35,196 nucleotides of DNA, from NCBI RefSeq assembly GCF_900104455.1, contig NZ_FNHB01000017.1:1-35196 (forward strand), given 5' to 3'. The stretch comes from Dendrosporobacter quercicolus. Its GTDB lineage: Bacteria; Bacillota; Negativicutes; DSM-1736; Dendrosporobacteraceae. The translations under genes and the position numbers were made by a program. Position 1 is the first letter of the stretch; each line of letters starts with the position of its first letter. The notes below the pieces were generated by a model. It was not told the DNA's origin, did no database searches, and saw only the letters and a program-made list of their open reading frames with translations. This document shows, piece after piece, positions 1 to 5,139 of this stretch.

Positions 1-319
1 GGGCCGCCAGCCGTTTGCCTTCGCTGCTGCCCGGATAATGATAGACCTCCGTACCCTGGGCAGCAGGGCTGGCGGCGCTGTTGGCGTGAATGCTGACAAA
101 CACGTCCGCGCCCTGGGCGTTGGCCAGCGCTGCCCGAAAGCCCAGGTCGCCGGTGGCAATATCGCCCGTCCGGGTCAGCCATATTGCGTGTCCCTCATCC
201 TCCAGCCGTTCGGCCAGCAGCCCGGCAATGGCCAGCACCACGTCGCACTCCCGTACGCCGCCGGCGCAGGCTCCCGGCTCCAGCGGGCCGGAATGGCCGG
301 GGTCGATGACAATTTTCAT
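1..319 (-). CDS. N-acetylmuramoyl-L-alanine amidase (Amidase_3), cut by the window edge
   Basis: The first 106 codons read MKIVIDPGHSG at the N-terminus, the classic start of zinc-dependent Amidase_3 enzymes, with the first zinc His in PGH. Further on it has the ECD segment with the expected Glu and the VSIHANS motif with the third-ligand His near residue 80. These enzymes cut the amide bond between MurNAc and L-alanine of peptidoglycan. The ATG at 317-319 has a GAGGTGG ribosome site nearby. No signal peptide is seen, so it resembles a phage endolysin or spore-type hydrolase delivered by another route. It is the distal gene of the leftward replication module. The C-terminal half is outside the window. 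Confidence 0.9.
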   Translation of the reverse strand, partial: MKIVIDPGHSGPLEPGACAGGVRECDVVLAIAGLLAERLEDEGHAIWLTRTGDIATGDLGFRAALANAQGADVFVSIHANSAASPAAQGTEVYHYPGSSEGKRLAA

Positions 320-690
320 ATCCTTTTCCACCTCTTTAGCGTATGATTGGATTGCACCCCTCTGCCGCCAGGCAGAATAACCGGCCCCCAAGCCCGCTCC
401 GCATCCCTGCGGGCGGCGCTGCAGCCGCTGGCGCGTCTTCCGCCGGCCGTCCTCGGGCTGCTCCGCTCAGTGCCGGCAAGACGGCTACCGCTCTATGGCC
501 GTCCGTCCGCTGCTTGCGGCGTTCCGCTGCCGCTCCACTTTCCTCATCCGCTCCCGGCCGGCCACCGCTGGCGCTTAGAGCCGTATCCTGCCGGGCGGCT
601 ACTCGGCGGCCTCCGGGGAGCAGGCCCGCCGCTCCCTGACACTCGCCGCCGGCCTGCCGGGGCACCGGGGCGACGGCCACCCATCCCTAA

Positions 691-711
691 CCCTTCCCTG
701 CCAGGGAAGGG
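691..711. repeat. Perfect 10-bp inverted repeat with 1-nt centre
   Basis: CCCTTCCCTG and CAGGGAAGGG flank a single C. There is no T-run on either side, so it is not an ordinary terminator. It is one of three palindromes packed into 200 bp between the SSB and amidase genes. Confidence 0.8.
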
Positions 712-721
712 GAGGCGGCCA

Positions 722-810
722 TCCGCTAATGGCTTTTATGTCCACGCCCGCCCGTTGGGTCCGCTTCGCCGGGCTACCGCTGCGCTGGACATAAACCGGA
801 CATTAGCGGA
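722..810. repeat. Long imperfect inverted repeat, 22-24 bp arms
   Basis: The left arm (722-743) begins TCCGCTAATGG and ends TTTTATGTCC. The right arm (787-810), on the other strand, begins TCCGCTAATGT and ends GTTTATGTCC. The arms match except for a short central block. The loop is about 43 bp and very GC-rich. It resembles a small MITE-like or intergenic repeat rather than a gene. Confidence 0.7.
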
Positions 811-871
811 CGTCCACCACCGCTGCCGCGGAGCGTCGCCCCGGCTCCTTGGTTAACGGGCCCACCCCTGG

Positions 872-894
872 CCCCTCCCGTGAACCGGGAGGGG
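872..894. repeat. 9-bp GC-rich hairpin downstream of SSB
   Basis: CCCCTCCCG and CGGGAGGGG flank five bases. It lies about 25 bp past the SSB stop codon, read on the minus strand, and could stall transcription or protect a 3' end, although no U-tract follows. Confidence 0.55.
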
Positions 895-919
895 AAGGAG
901 AAACGCCGCCGCCGCGCCA

Positions 920-1231
920 TTATCCGGGCTTGTCCAGAAACTCAATGTCCCGGACCACCACCTCGGTCACCTTCCGCCGCTGACCGTCCGCACCTTCCCG
1001 CTGCCGGCTGTGCAGCCGGCCCTCAATCGCCACCCGGCGGCCGTCCCCGCCCTCCTGGGCAATCTGCTCGGCCAGCGCATCCCAGGCCACGCAGTCAATG
1101 GCGTCGGTTTCCTCGCGCACCCTGGTCCTAAACGCCACCGTCAGCGAAAAGGAGCAGACCGCCTTGCCGCTCACGGTAACCCGCATATCCAGCTCCCGGG
1201 ACAATCTTCCCACCAGAAAGACCTTGTTCAA
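920..1231 (-). CDS. ssb: Single-stranded DNA-binding protein, short phage type
   Basis: The protein is 103 residues from a TTG start at 1229-1231, just after an AAGGGGGAGGGAGG purine run. An ATG further upstream (1378) would add 49 residues unlike any SSB and cross the palindromic operators. The OB-fold pattern is clear: NKVFLVGRLSRELDMR, then VAWDALAEQ and RVAIEGRLHSR, then VVVRDIEFLD. It would coat single-stranded DNA during replication of the element. Unlike host SSBs it stops directly after the OB fold and has no acidic DDDIPF-type tail, so it should not recruit host partners in the usual way. It is next to the replication initiator, which supports a replication role. Confidence 0.88.
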   Translation of the reverse strand: MNKVFLVGRLSRELDMRVTVSGKAVCSFSLTVAFRTRVREETDAIDCVAWDALAEQIAQEGGDGRRVAIEGRLHSRQREGADGQRRKVTEVVVRDIEFLDKPG

Positions 1232-1285
1232 TGCCTCCCTCCCCCTTGTTATGCACATCTTCACCGGCCCTACTACTATGTTTGG

Positions 1286-1313
1286 TTTACGTTTATACAT
1301 AAGTTTACGTTTA
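1286..1313. repeat. Two direct copies of TTTACGTTTA
   Basis: TTTACGTTTA occurs at 1286-1295 and again at 1304-1313, 18 bp apart. It lies in the intergenic space between the initiator and SSB, next to palindromic repeats and close to DnaA boxes, so an iteron role is possible. Confidence 0.6.
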
Positions 1314-1328
1314 GTTAATGTAACCGGG

Positions 1329-1395
1329 TTGCCAATCATAATGGTTGACAAACCCCACTTTGCCAACCGGCTTGCCAACCACTATGGTTGGCAAA
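1329..1395. promoter_or_regulatory. Array of palindromic TTGCCAACC/GGTTGGCAA sites
   Basis: Two 24-bp dyads are centred 43 bp apart. The copy at 1329-1352 is TTGCCAATCA followed by ATGGTTGACAAA after two bases. The copy at 1372-1395 is TTGCCAACCA followed by ATGGTTGGCAAA. A third half-site, TTGCCAACC, lies between them at 1360-1368. The spacing of about four helical turns suggests a protein-bound array: either an operator for the SSB transcript or part of the replication origin. Confidence 0.65.
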
Positions 1396-1759
1396 AAAAC
1401 CTCACCAGCGACAGGCGCGGCTTATCCACAGGGTTATCAACAGATTTATCCACAGGTTTCCTCTGAATTGACTGCAGTTCATACCAAGGCGCTGACCGGC
1501 CGGGGCGGGGCGTATGAATGAGCAGCCCGGCCGCCACCAGCTCGCCGCGGGCCCTGGACAGCGTCGTGTAGCTGTAGCCCAGAAACCCCAGCAGCGTGCT
1601 GGCGGCCACCGTCAGCCGCGGCGGCCAGCCGGCCCGGTTGAACAGGTGCATCAGCACGCCCCACAGCGCCTGGGCCTCGCTCGACAGCGGCCGCGTCAGG
1701 AGGCTGGCGTAGAACCCGTTGAGCTCGACAATGTAATTCACGGTCCCGCCCACATCCAC
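1382..1759 (-). CDS. Phage replisome organizer-like protein (winged-helix N-domain type)
   Basis: The 125-residue product resembles the N-terminal domain of Firmicute phage replisome organizers. NYIVELNGFYASL is followed by SSEAQALWGVLMHLFNRAGW and then a winged-helix segment, LLGFLGYSYTTLSRARGEL. Members bind the phage origin and load helicase. Here only the DNA-binding part is present: after residue 105 the protein enters a Val-Asp-Lys repeat that encodes the DnaA boxes and then ends, with no helicase-loading domain. The ATG at 1759 and a GTG at 1741 (giving MNYIVEL, as in relatives) are both possible; neither has a strong ribosome site. It could be complete and small, or truncated. Confidence 0.72.
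   Translation of the reverse strand: MDVGGTVNYIVELNGFYASLLTRPLSSEAQALWGVLMHLFNRAGWPPRLTVAASTLLGFLGYSYTTLSRARGELVAAGLLIHTPRPGRSAPWYELQSIQRKPVDKSVDNPVDKPRLSLVRFFCQP
1422..1454 (+). other. Three DnaA boxes at 12-bp intervals, candidate replication origin
   Basis: TTATCCACA at 1422, TTATCAACA at 1434 and TTATCCACA at 1446 are spaced by exactly 12 bp. TTATCCACA matches the bacterial DnaA-box consensus. They lie inside the 3' part of the initiator gene, where they are read as the repeated peptide PVDK-SVDN-PVDK. Phage origins inside the replisome-organizer gene are known in Firmicute phages. The adjacent iteron-like repeats strengthen the origin reading. Confidence 0.75.
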
Positions 1760-1790
1760 CGGTGAAACCCCTGGTCCCGGCGTCCCGGCT

Positions 1791-2012
1791 TCACGGCAGG
1801 ATACGTTTCAGACCGGCCGTATTCACGCCCGTCTTGGCGCTGGCCCGCCGCCGCAGCCACTCATTGGCGGCCTCCACATGAATAATAAAACGGTTCCCCT
1901 CCTTGGACGCCGGAAAATCCGGCAGGTAGCAAAACTCCCGCACCCGGTTCTGACCAATGCCGGTCATGGCCGCAAACTCCTTGACCGTGACCACCAGCTT
2001 GGTGTTTGTCAT
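1791..2012 (-). CDS. Excisionase-like helix-turn-helix protein
   Basis: The 73-residue protein has the pattern of the MerR-like/Xis DNA-binding fold: VTVKEFAAMTGIGQNRVREFCYLPDFPASKEGNRFIIHVEAANEWLRRRA, shown here as the span of residues 8-57, with an N-terminal helix-turn-helix and a wing holding the FIIHVEAANEWL strand-helix. Small proteins like this bend DNA at attachment sites or regulate early genes. It is the first gene leftward from the divergent promoters, with a GGGGGGAGAG ribosome site before ATG. A basic tail follows the fold. Its role as recombination directionality factor is inferred from context; a plain regulator is the alternative. Confidence 0.7.
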   Translation of the reverse strand: MTNTKLVVTVKEFAAMTGIGQNRVREFCYLPDFPASKEGNRFIIHVEAANEWLRRRASAKTGVNTAGLKRILP

Positions 2013-2066
2013 AGAACATCTCTCCCCCCAGTGAATTAACGCAATTTAATATTGCATTATGTAATA

Positions 2067-2095
2067 ATCATAGCAGCCCTTTGATAATTTTTCAA
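2067..2095 (-). promoter_or_regulatory. Leftward early promoter
   Basis: On the minus strand TTGAAA is followed after 17 bp by TATGAT, a near-consensus sigma-A promoter. It faces the excisionase and replication genes. The region includes AT-rich dyads such as GCAATTTAATATTGC at 2041-2055, possible repressor operators. Confidence 0.75.
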
Positions 2096-2114
2096 TACAT
2101 TTCTCACTTTTATA

Positions 2115-2143
2115 TTTACAAATCGCACTTTAACAATTACAAT
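2115..2143 (+). promoter_or_regulatory. Rightward repressor promoter
   Basis: TTTACA and TACAAT are separated by exactly 17 bp and lie 60 bp before the repressor start. With the leftward promoter 20 bp away, back to back, it forms the layout of a lysogeny switch. Confidence 0.75.
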
Positions 2144-2202
2144 GTGGGTAGCAGCTCTTTTGATAGTGTGTGCAAATCAAATGTGATGGTGTGTGAAAAA
2201 AC

Positions 2203-2547
2203 ATGAGCAAAGAAATAGGAAAGCGCATCCGCGCCGCCCGCGAACGGCTCCACCTGTCCCAGGCCTCCCTGTCGGAACTGATCGGCGCCGGCAATCAGTC
2301 CACCGTGGCCGGCTGGGAGCGGGGACGGACCGAGCCGGACGGCGAAACGCTGGTCAAGCTGGCCGTCATTCTGAAAGTCTCGACCGACCACTTACTCGGC
2401 GTCGATGCCGGCGTGCTGGCGCTGCCGGCCGACGTCACCGACCTGGCCCGCGACATTGCCGGCCTGCCGCCGGCCGAGCGGGCCGTCATTGAAAAGATTG
2501 TGGCGGCCTTAAAGGCCGAAGACAAGGACAAAGTCGTCCCTGGTTGA
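2203..2547 (+). CDS. XRE-family (cI-like) repressor
   Basis: The 114-residue protein has an N-terminal XRE helix-turn-helix: IGKRIRAARERLHLSQASL leads into LSELIGAGNQSTVAGWERG, then EPDGETLVKLAVILKVSTDHLLG. The C-terminal 45 residues (LARDIAGLPPAERAVIEKIVAAL) form a short helix like that of small XRE regulators. There is no peptidase domain, so induction would not be by RecA-driven self-cleavage. It is transcribed away from the excisionase and probably represses both promoters between them. The ATG at 2203 follows a GGTGTGTG motif seven bases upstream, a motif shared with three other starts on this strand. Confidence 0.85.
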   Translation: MSKEIGKRIRAARERLHLSQASLSELIGAGNQSTVAGWERGRTEPDGETLVKLAVILKVSTDHLLGVDAGVLALPADVTDLARDIAGLPPAERAVIEKIVAALKAEDKDKVVPG

Positions 2548-2599
2548 CCGGTGGATACGAAAACTGCTCTATCCCGGCGGCAAGCGCCGGAGGTAAAAA

Positions 2600-2626
2600 A
2601 CAGGCGGCCGGGTGGCGGCCGCCTGT
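2600..2626 (-). terminator. Strong hairpin with U-tract on the minus strand
   Basis: ACAGGCGGCCG and its complement CGGCCGCCTGT flank GGTGG. On the minus strand the stem is followed by TTTTTT, so it should stop leftward transcription, for example read-through from the tRNA-Arg promoter across the integrase. On the plus strand it is a stable hairpin just past the repressor gene without a T-run. Confidence 0.65.
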
Positions 2627-2655
2627 GGTTCAAGGGAAAAGGATGGTGTGTGAAC

Positions 2656-2703
2656 ATGGCGCATGAGGCTTTCCGCCTGCATGCCTCCGGGACGCCGCCG
2701 TAG
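2656..2703 (+). CDS. 15-codon leader-like ORF
   Basis: ATG at 2656 opens MAHEAFRLHASGTPP and stops at TAG 2701-2703. It is preceded three bases upstream by GGTGTGTG, the same motif that precedes the repressor, the next small gene and the integrase. It lies between the minus-strand terminator hairpin and the next gene. A translated leader affecting the downstream genes is possible; a chance ORF is the alternative. Confidence 0.35.
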   Translation: MAHEAFRLHASGTPP

Positions 2704-2757
2704 GGGACAGGCCCTGCCGCAATCCGGAGCAATCAGCCAGCAAAGGAGGTGTGTGAT

Positions 2758-2973
2758 ATGAAAACAGGCAACTATGGCAAAGGCAGTATCTATAGACGTC
2801 AGGACGGCCGCCGGGTGGCTGCCGTCTGCAGCCGCGCCCCTGCGACCGGTAAAACCATCCGGCATTACGCCTATGGCCCAACCAAGCAGGAAGCGCTGCA
2901 GAAAAAAATGGAGCTCCTTGCTAAAAACAAAGAGCTCCCTGCCCCTTCCGGCCTGACTGCCAAGCACAGCTAG
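2758..2973 (+). CDS. Stand-alone integrase arm-binding-domain protein
   Basis: The 71-residue product (ATG at 2758 after AAAGGAGGTGTGTG) aligns by eye with the N-terminus of the integrase encoded just downstream. Here GNYGKGSIYRRQDGRRVAAV and ATGKTIRHYAYGPTKQEALQ match the integrase GEGTICKRKDGLWMTAVI and ATGKPVRKYCYGKTKGEVQQ. That segment is the three-stranded arm-type DNA-binding domain (AP2-like). There is no core-binding or catalytic domain. It may bind the same arm sites and modulate integration or excision, or be a decayed duplication; the good ribosome site and intact frame favour a real gene. I know of no named function. Confidence 0.65.
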   Translation: MKTGNYGKGSIYRRQDGRRVAAVCSRAPATGKTIRHYAYGPTKQEALQKKMELLAKNKELPAPSGLTAKHS

Positions 2974-3079
2974 GCTGCGCCTGTAATTCGTTGCAAACCG
3001 CATGCGGTGGCAACGGGTTATACAACAACAGCGTGCAGCCGCCCTTGCCACCGACAAGAACAAGGGTGGTGTGTGCACC

Positions 3080-4255
3080 ATGGCCAAGCGGGCCAATGGC
3101 GAAGGAACCATTTGCAAGCGCAAAGACGGCCTGTGGATGACGGCCGTCATCATCGGCCGCGACAACGCGACCGGCAAACCCGTCCGTAAATATTGCTACG
3201 GCAAGACCAAAGGGGAAGTGCAGCAAAAAAGAGACGCCCTGCTCGAACAGAGCAAAGGGCCGGTCTACATCGACGCCGGCAAAGTCACCGTCGGCCAGTG
3301 GGTGGAAAAATGGCTGACCGTCTACGCCAGGGCCAGCGTCCGGGGCAATACCTACATCGGCTATCGCTCGGTTGTCAATAACCACATTCTGCCGCAGCTC
3401 GGTAACATCAAACTGCAAAAACTCAGGGGGATTGATATTCAACAAATGGTCAACGCCATCAAGGACAATGGCGGCGGGCCGCGCCTGGCCGAACTGGCCT
3501 TTACCGTCCTGCGCATTGCCCTGAACAAAGCTTTTTACGAGGATATCCTCCACCGGCTGCCCTTCAAAACCGTGTCCCTGCCCAAAAAGCGGCGCAAAGA
3601 GTTTGTGCCGTTAAGCAGCGCAGAGTGGACGCACCTGTTTACGGCAGCCGGGGCCGACGCGGCAATGTATACCGCCCTGTCCCTGGAATGGGCCACCGGC
3701 GTCAGCCGCTCCGAACTGTTGGGATTGAAGTGGATAGACTTCAATTTTACCACCGACAGCGTCAGCATCCAGCGGGCCCTCATCATCACCGACAACGGCC
3801 TGGAGCTTGACGACACCAAAACTCCCGCCCGCCAGCGCGTCCTGCCGCTGCCGGCAGTCACCATGCTGCAGATAAAACAGCACCGGGAGCGTCAGACGGC
3901 CGCTATCGCCGCCTGCAAAGCCGGCGGCCAAGTCTGGGAAGACAATGACCTGGTATTCCCCGGCCCCTGCGGCAACCTGCAGGACCCGCGCAGTTGGTCC
4001 AAACAATTCAAATGCCTGGCCAAAGCGGCCGGCATCGACATCACGTTTCATAAACTCCGGCACGACCACGCCAGCCGGCTCTCGGCCAACGGCGTCAGCA
4101 TCAAGGACGCCCAGTACCGGCTGGGCCACAGCACAACCCATATGCTGCTCAATGTCTACACCCACAGGATATCCGGCGGCCAGGAAAAAATCGCCTCATG
4201 GCTCAATGCATCGTTTCCGGCTGCCCCCATCGACCATGAAACACCACTTCATTGA
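3080..4255 (+). CDS. int: Tyrosine recombinase / phage integrase
   Basis: The protein is 391 residues from ATG 3080, preceded by GGGTGGTGTGTG; an upstream in-frame start at 3002 lacks a ribosome site and adds 26 unlikely residues. Domain order: arm-binding AP2-like domain (about 1-55), SAM-like core-binding domain (VTVGQWVEKWLTVYA, RGNTYIGYRSVVNNHI), then the catalytic domain. Catalytic residues are visible: the Arg in ATGVSRSELLGLKW, the Lys on the beta-hairpin, HKLRHDHAS (HxxR), the LGHS His and the nucleophile Tyr in MLLNVYTH. The first catalytic Arg, usually TGxRxxE, appears as TGVSRSE, so spacing differs slightly. It directs site-specific recombination at the adjacent tRNA-Arg. Confidence 0.92.
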   Translation: MAKRANGEGTICKRKDGLWMTAVIIGRDNATGKPVRKYCYGKTKGEVQQKRDALLEQSKGPVYIDAGKVTVGQWVEKWLTVYARASVRGNTYIGYRSVVNNHILPQLGNIKLQKLRGIDIQQMVNAIKDNGGGPRLAELAFTVLRIALNKAFYEDILHRLPFKTVSLPKKRRKEFVPLSSAEWTHLFTAAGADAAMYTALSLEWATGVSRSELLGLKWIDFNFTTDSVSIQRALIITDNGLELDDTKTPARQRVLPLPAVTMLQIKQHRERQTAAIAACKAGGQVWEDNDLVFPGPCGNLQDPRSWSKQFKCLAKAAGIDITFHKLRHDHASRLSANGVSIKDAQYRLGHSTTHMLLNVYTHRISGGQEKIASWLNASFPAAPIDHETPLH

Positions 4256-4282
4256 CCGTTTAGAAAATGCAGTTGCCGCCGC

Positions 4283-4302
4283 GTTGTTGTACGGTTGTTG
4301 TA
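4283..4302 (+). repeat. Tandem GTTGTTGTA pair, candidate integrase arm sites
   Basis: GTTGTTGTA occurs at 4283-4291 and 4294-4302, between the integrase stop and the tRNA 3' end. Short direct repeats in this position often bind the integrase N-terminal domain. The role is inferred. Confidence 0.5.
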
Positions 4303-4365
4303 AAACTGCTCTGAAAACGAAAAAAAAGGCTTTACGAAAATGCCCGTAAACCCTTGATATATCTA

Positions 4366-4442
4366 TGGCGACCCCGGAGGGATTCGAACCCCCGACCTTT
4401 TGATTCGTAGTCAAACGCTCTATCCAGCTGAGCTACGGAGTC
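4366..4442 (-). tRNA. tRNA-Arg (ACG)
   Basis: A 77-nt cloverleaf with CCA encoded. The acceptor stem GACTCCG pairs with CGGGGTC (one G-U), the T-loop is TTCGAAT, and the anticodon loop CTACGAA gives ACG, read as ICG for CGU/CGC/CGA. Its 3' end faces the integrase, and it is the likely attB of the element. It keeps its own promoter on the host side. Confidence 0.96.
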
Positions 4443-4461
4443 ATTTAATTAATACCTATTT

Positions 4462-4490
4462 AGTATAGTATATTTTATAATTACTGTCAA
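4462..4490 (-). promoter_or_regulatory. Promoter of tRNA-Arg(ACG)
   Basis: On the minus strand TTGACA is followed after 17 bp by TATACT, ending about 20 bp before the tRNA 5' end. Confidence 0.8.
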
Positions 4491-4725
4491 CCTAATCGTC
4501 CACCAAGCCCCAATCCACAGTGTTCTTGACGCGATATTTCCCGTCCAGCTTGGCCATAACAGCATAAGGGCAACAACGGGATCTGCCTTCGCTGCGCTCG
4601 GTACAAACCGTCTTTATCGTCGCCTTACATGGCCGATATGCGCGGCTCTTGCGCCTTGCTGGGCGAAAAAGCCCGCGCAATTACAGCCTATAGCTTTCGA
4701 CTTGGCCGAATACTAGCACCTCAAA
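4491..4725. other. Unassigned stretch with a doubtful 62-codon frame
   Basis: A minus-strand frame spans 4492-4680 and ends with MAKLDGKYRVKNTVDWGLVD, which looks coding-like. The front part is rich in Arg and Cys and holds the intergenic-type string CTTCGCTGCGCTC. It overlaps the edge of the tRNA promoter region. It may be the tail of a degraded gene or a dispersed repeat. No family is recognised. Confidence 0.3.
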
Positions 4726-4875
4726 TCAAACTTTTTCAATAGAGGATTTCTTTAGAACTCCAGCTAGTAAATCTTTAAAAGAGCACCTTGATCCCTTTTG
4801 TTTTCTATCATCTAAATGCTTTTGATCATTTGTTTTAAACATTGGACGATAAATGCCGCTGACTTTAGCTATCAT
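4726..4875 (-). CDS. Small hypothetical protein, 49 residues
   Basis: ATG at 4873-4875 follows a clean AAGGGAGG ribosome site and the frame runs to TGA at 4726. The product starts MIAKVSGIYRPMFKTNDQKH and ends LAGVLKKSSIEKV. It is charged and helix-prone in its second half (FKDLLAGVLKK), with no signal peptide or membrane segment. No family is recognised. The strong ribosome site and AT-rich codon use matching the surroundings support translation. Confidence 0.55.
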   Translation of the reverse strand: MIAKVSGIYRPMFKTNDQKHLDDRKQKGSRCSFKDLLAGVLKKSSIEKV

Positions 4876-4947
4876 AGTTCAATCCTCCCTTAACATAATT
4901 TAATTACATAGCTTCTACTATTATTATCGTCGATTTATTCACAGAAA

Positions 4948-5065
4948 TTAAGTTTTCTTTAACATTACTTCAACAGTTTTTTGTTGCTAAAAATCGATCA
5001 CTTTATCTAAATCATCCTCATTGCCTAAATGTTAGCCTGATTCAAAGTCCAGTATAAGCAAACAA
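4948..5065 (-). pseudogene. Possible decayed ORF with two in-frame stops
   Basis: One minus-strand frame reads ILDFESG, stop, HLGNEDDLDKVIDF, stop, QQKTVEVMLKKT and a final stop at 4948-4950. The blocks between stops look protein-like (acidic helix, then a basic tail) and are in one frame. It lies between the amidase gene and the 49-codon ORF on the same strand. It could be chance in AT-rich DNA. Confidence 0.25.
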
Positions 5066-5139
5066 ACGCATCCACCCTTACGCTCTATTCCGTGGCAATT
5101 ACCGCCTGTTTAAACCGGTAAATATTTCACGCCTTTCTT

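Larger units (their letters stand above)
320..919. other. 600-bp GC-rich stretch without a convincing gene
   Basis: This interval separates the SSB gene from the amidase. Several frames are open on both strands, but the translations are dominated by Ala, Gly, Arg and Pro and look like by-products of high GC. The best minus-strand candidate, 336-680 (114 codons, GTG start), ends 16 bp before the amidase start and could be co-transcribed, but it has no clear ribosome site and no recognisable domain. The right half is filled with inverted repeats, listed separately. Confidence 0.5.
1..4368. mobile_element. Right end of an integrated phage-like element at tRNA-Arg
   Basis: An integrase gene ends about 110 bp from the 3' end of a tRNA-Arg gene. 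Behind it lie a repressor, divergent promoters, an excisionase-like gene, a replication module, SSB and a cell-wall amidase, in the order of a temperate phage early region. The DNA is clearly richer in G+C than the AT-rich DNA right of the tRNA. Integration into the tRNA 3' end is inferred from the position; the other att copy and structural genes would lie left of the window. It could be a complete prophage, a satellite, an integrative element or a remnant. Confidence 0.8.

Noticed and set aside
347-856. 169-codon plus-strand frame
   Set aside because: Composition is Pro/Ala/Arg/Leu-rich, it is one of several overlapping open frames in GC-rich DNA, has no ribosome site and covers the inverted repeats.
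1286-1454. CRISPR array
   Set aside because: Repeats are too short, too few and irregularly spaced, with no cas genes.
2749-2757. GTG start three codons before the small arm-domain gene
   Set aside because: It overlaps the AGGAGG ribosome site; the ATG at 2758 fits.
2569-3177. 202-codon minus-strand frame opposite the small arm-domain gene
   Set aside because: It is antisense to a well-supported gene and the integrase start, with no family features.
2921-3553. 210-codon minus-strand frame inside the integrase
   Set aside because: Shadow of the integrase in GC-rich codons.
3611-4165. 184-codon minus-strand frame in the integrase
   Set aside because: Antisense shadow with no domain.
4196-4414. 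72-codon frame across the tRNA-Arg
   Set aside because: The NQKVGGSNPSG translation is the usual shadow of a tRNA T-arm.
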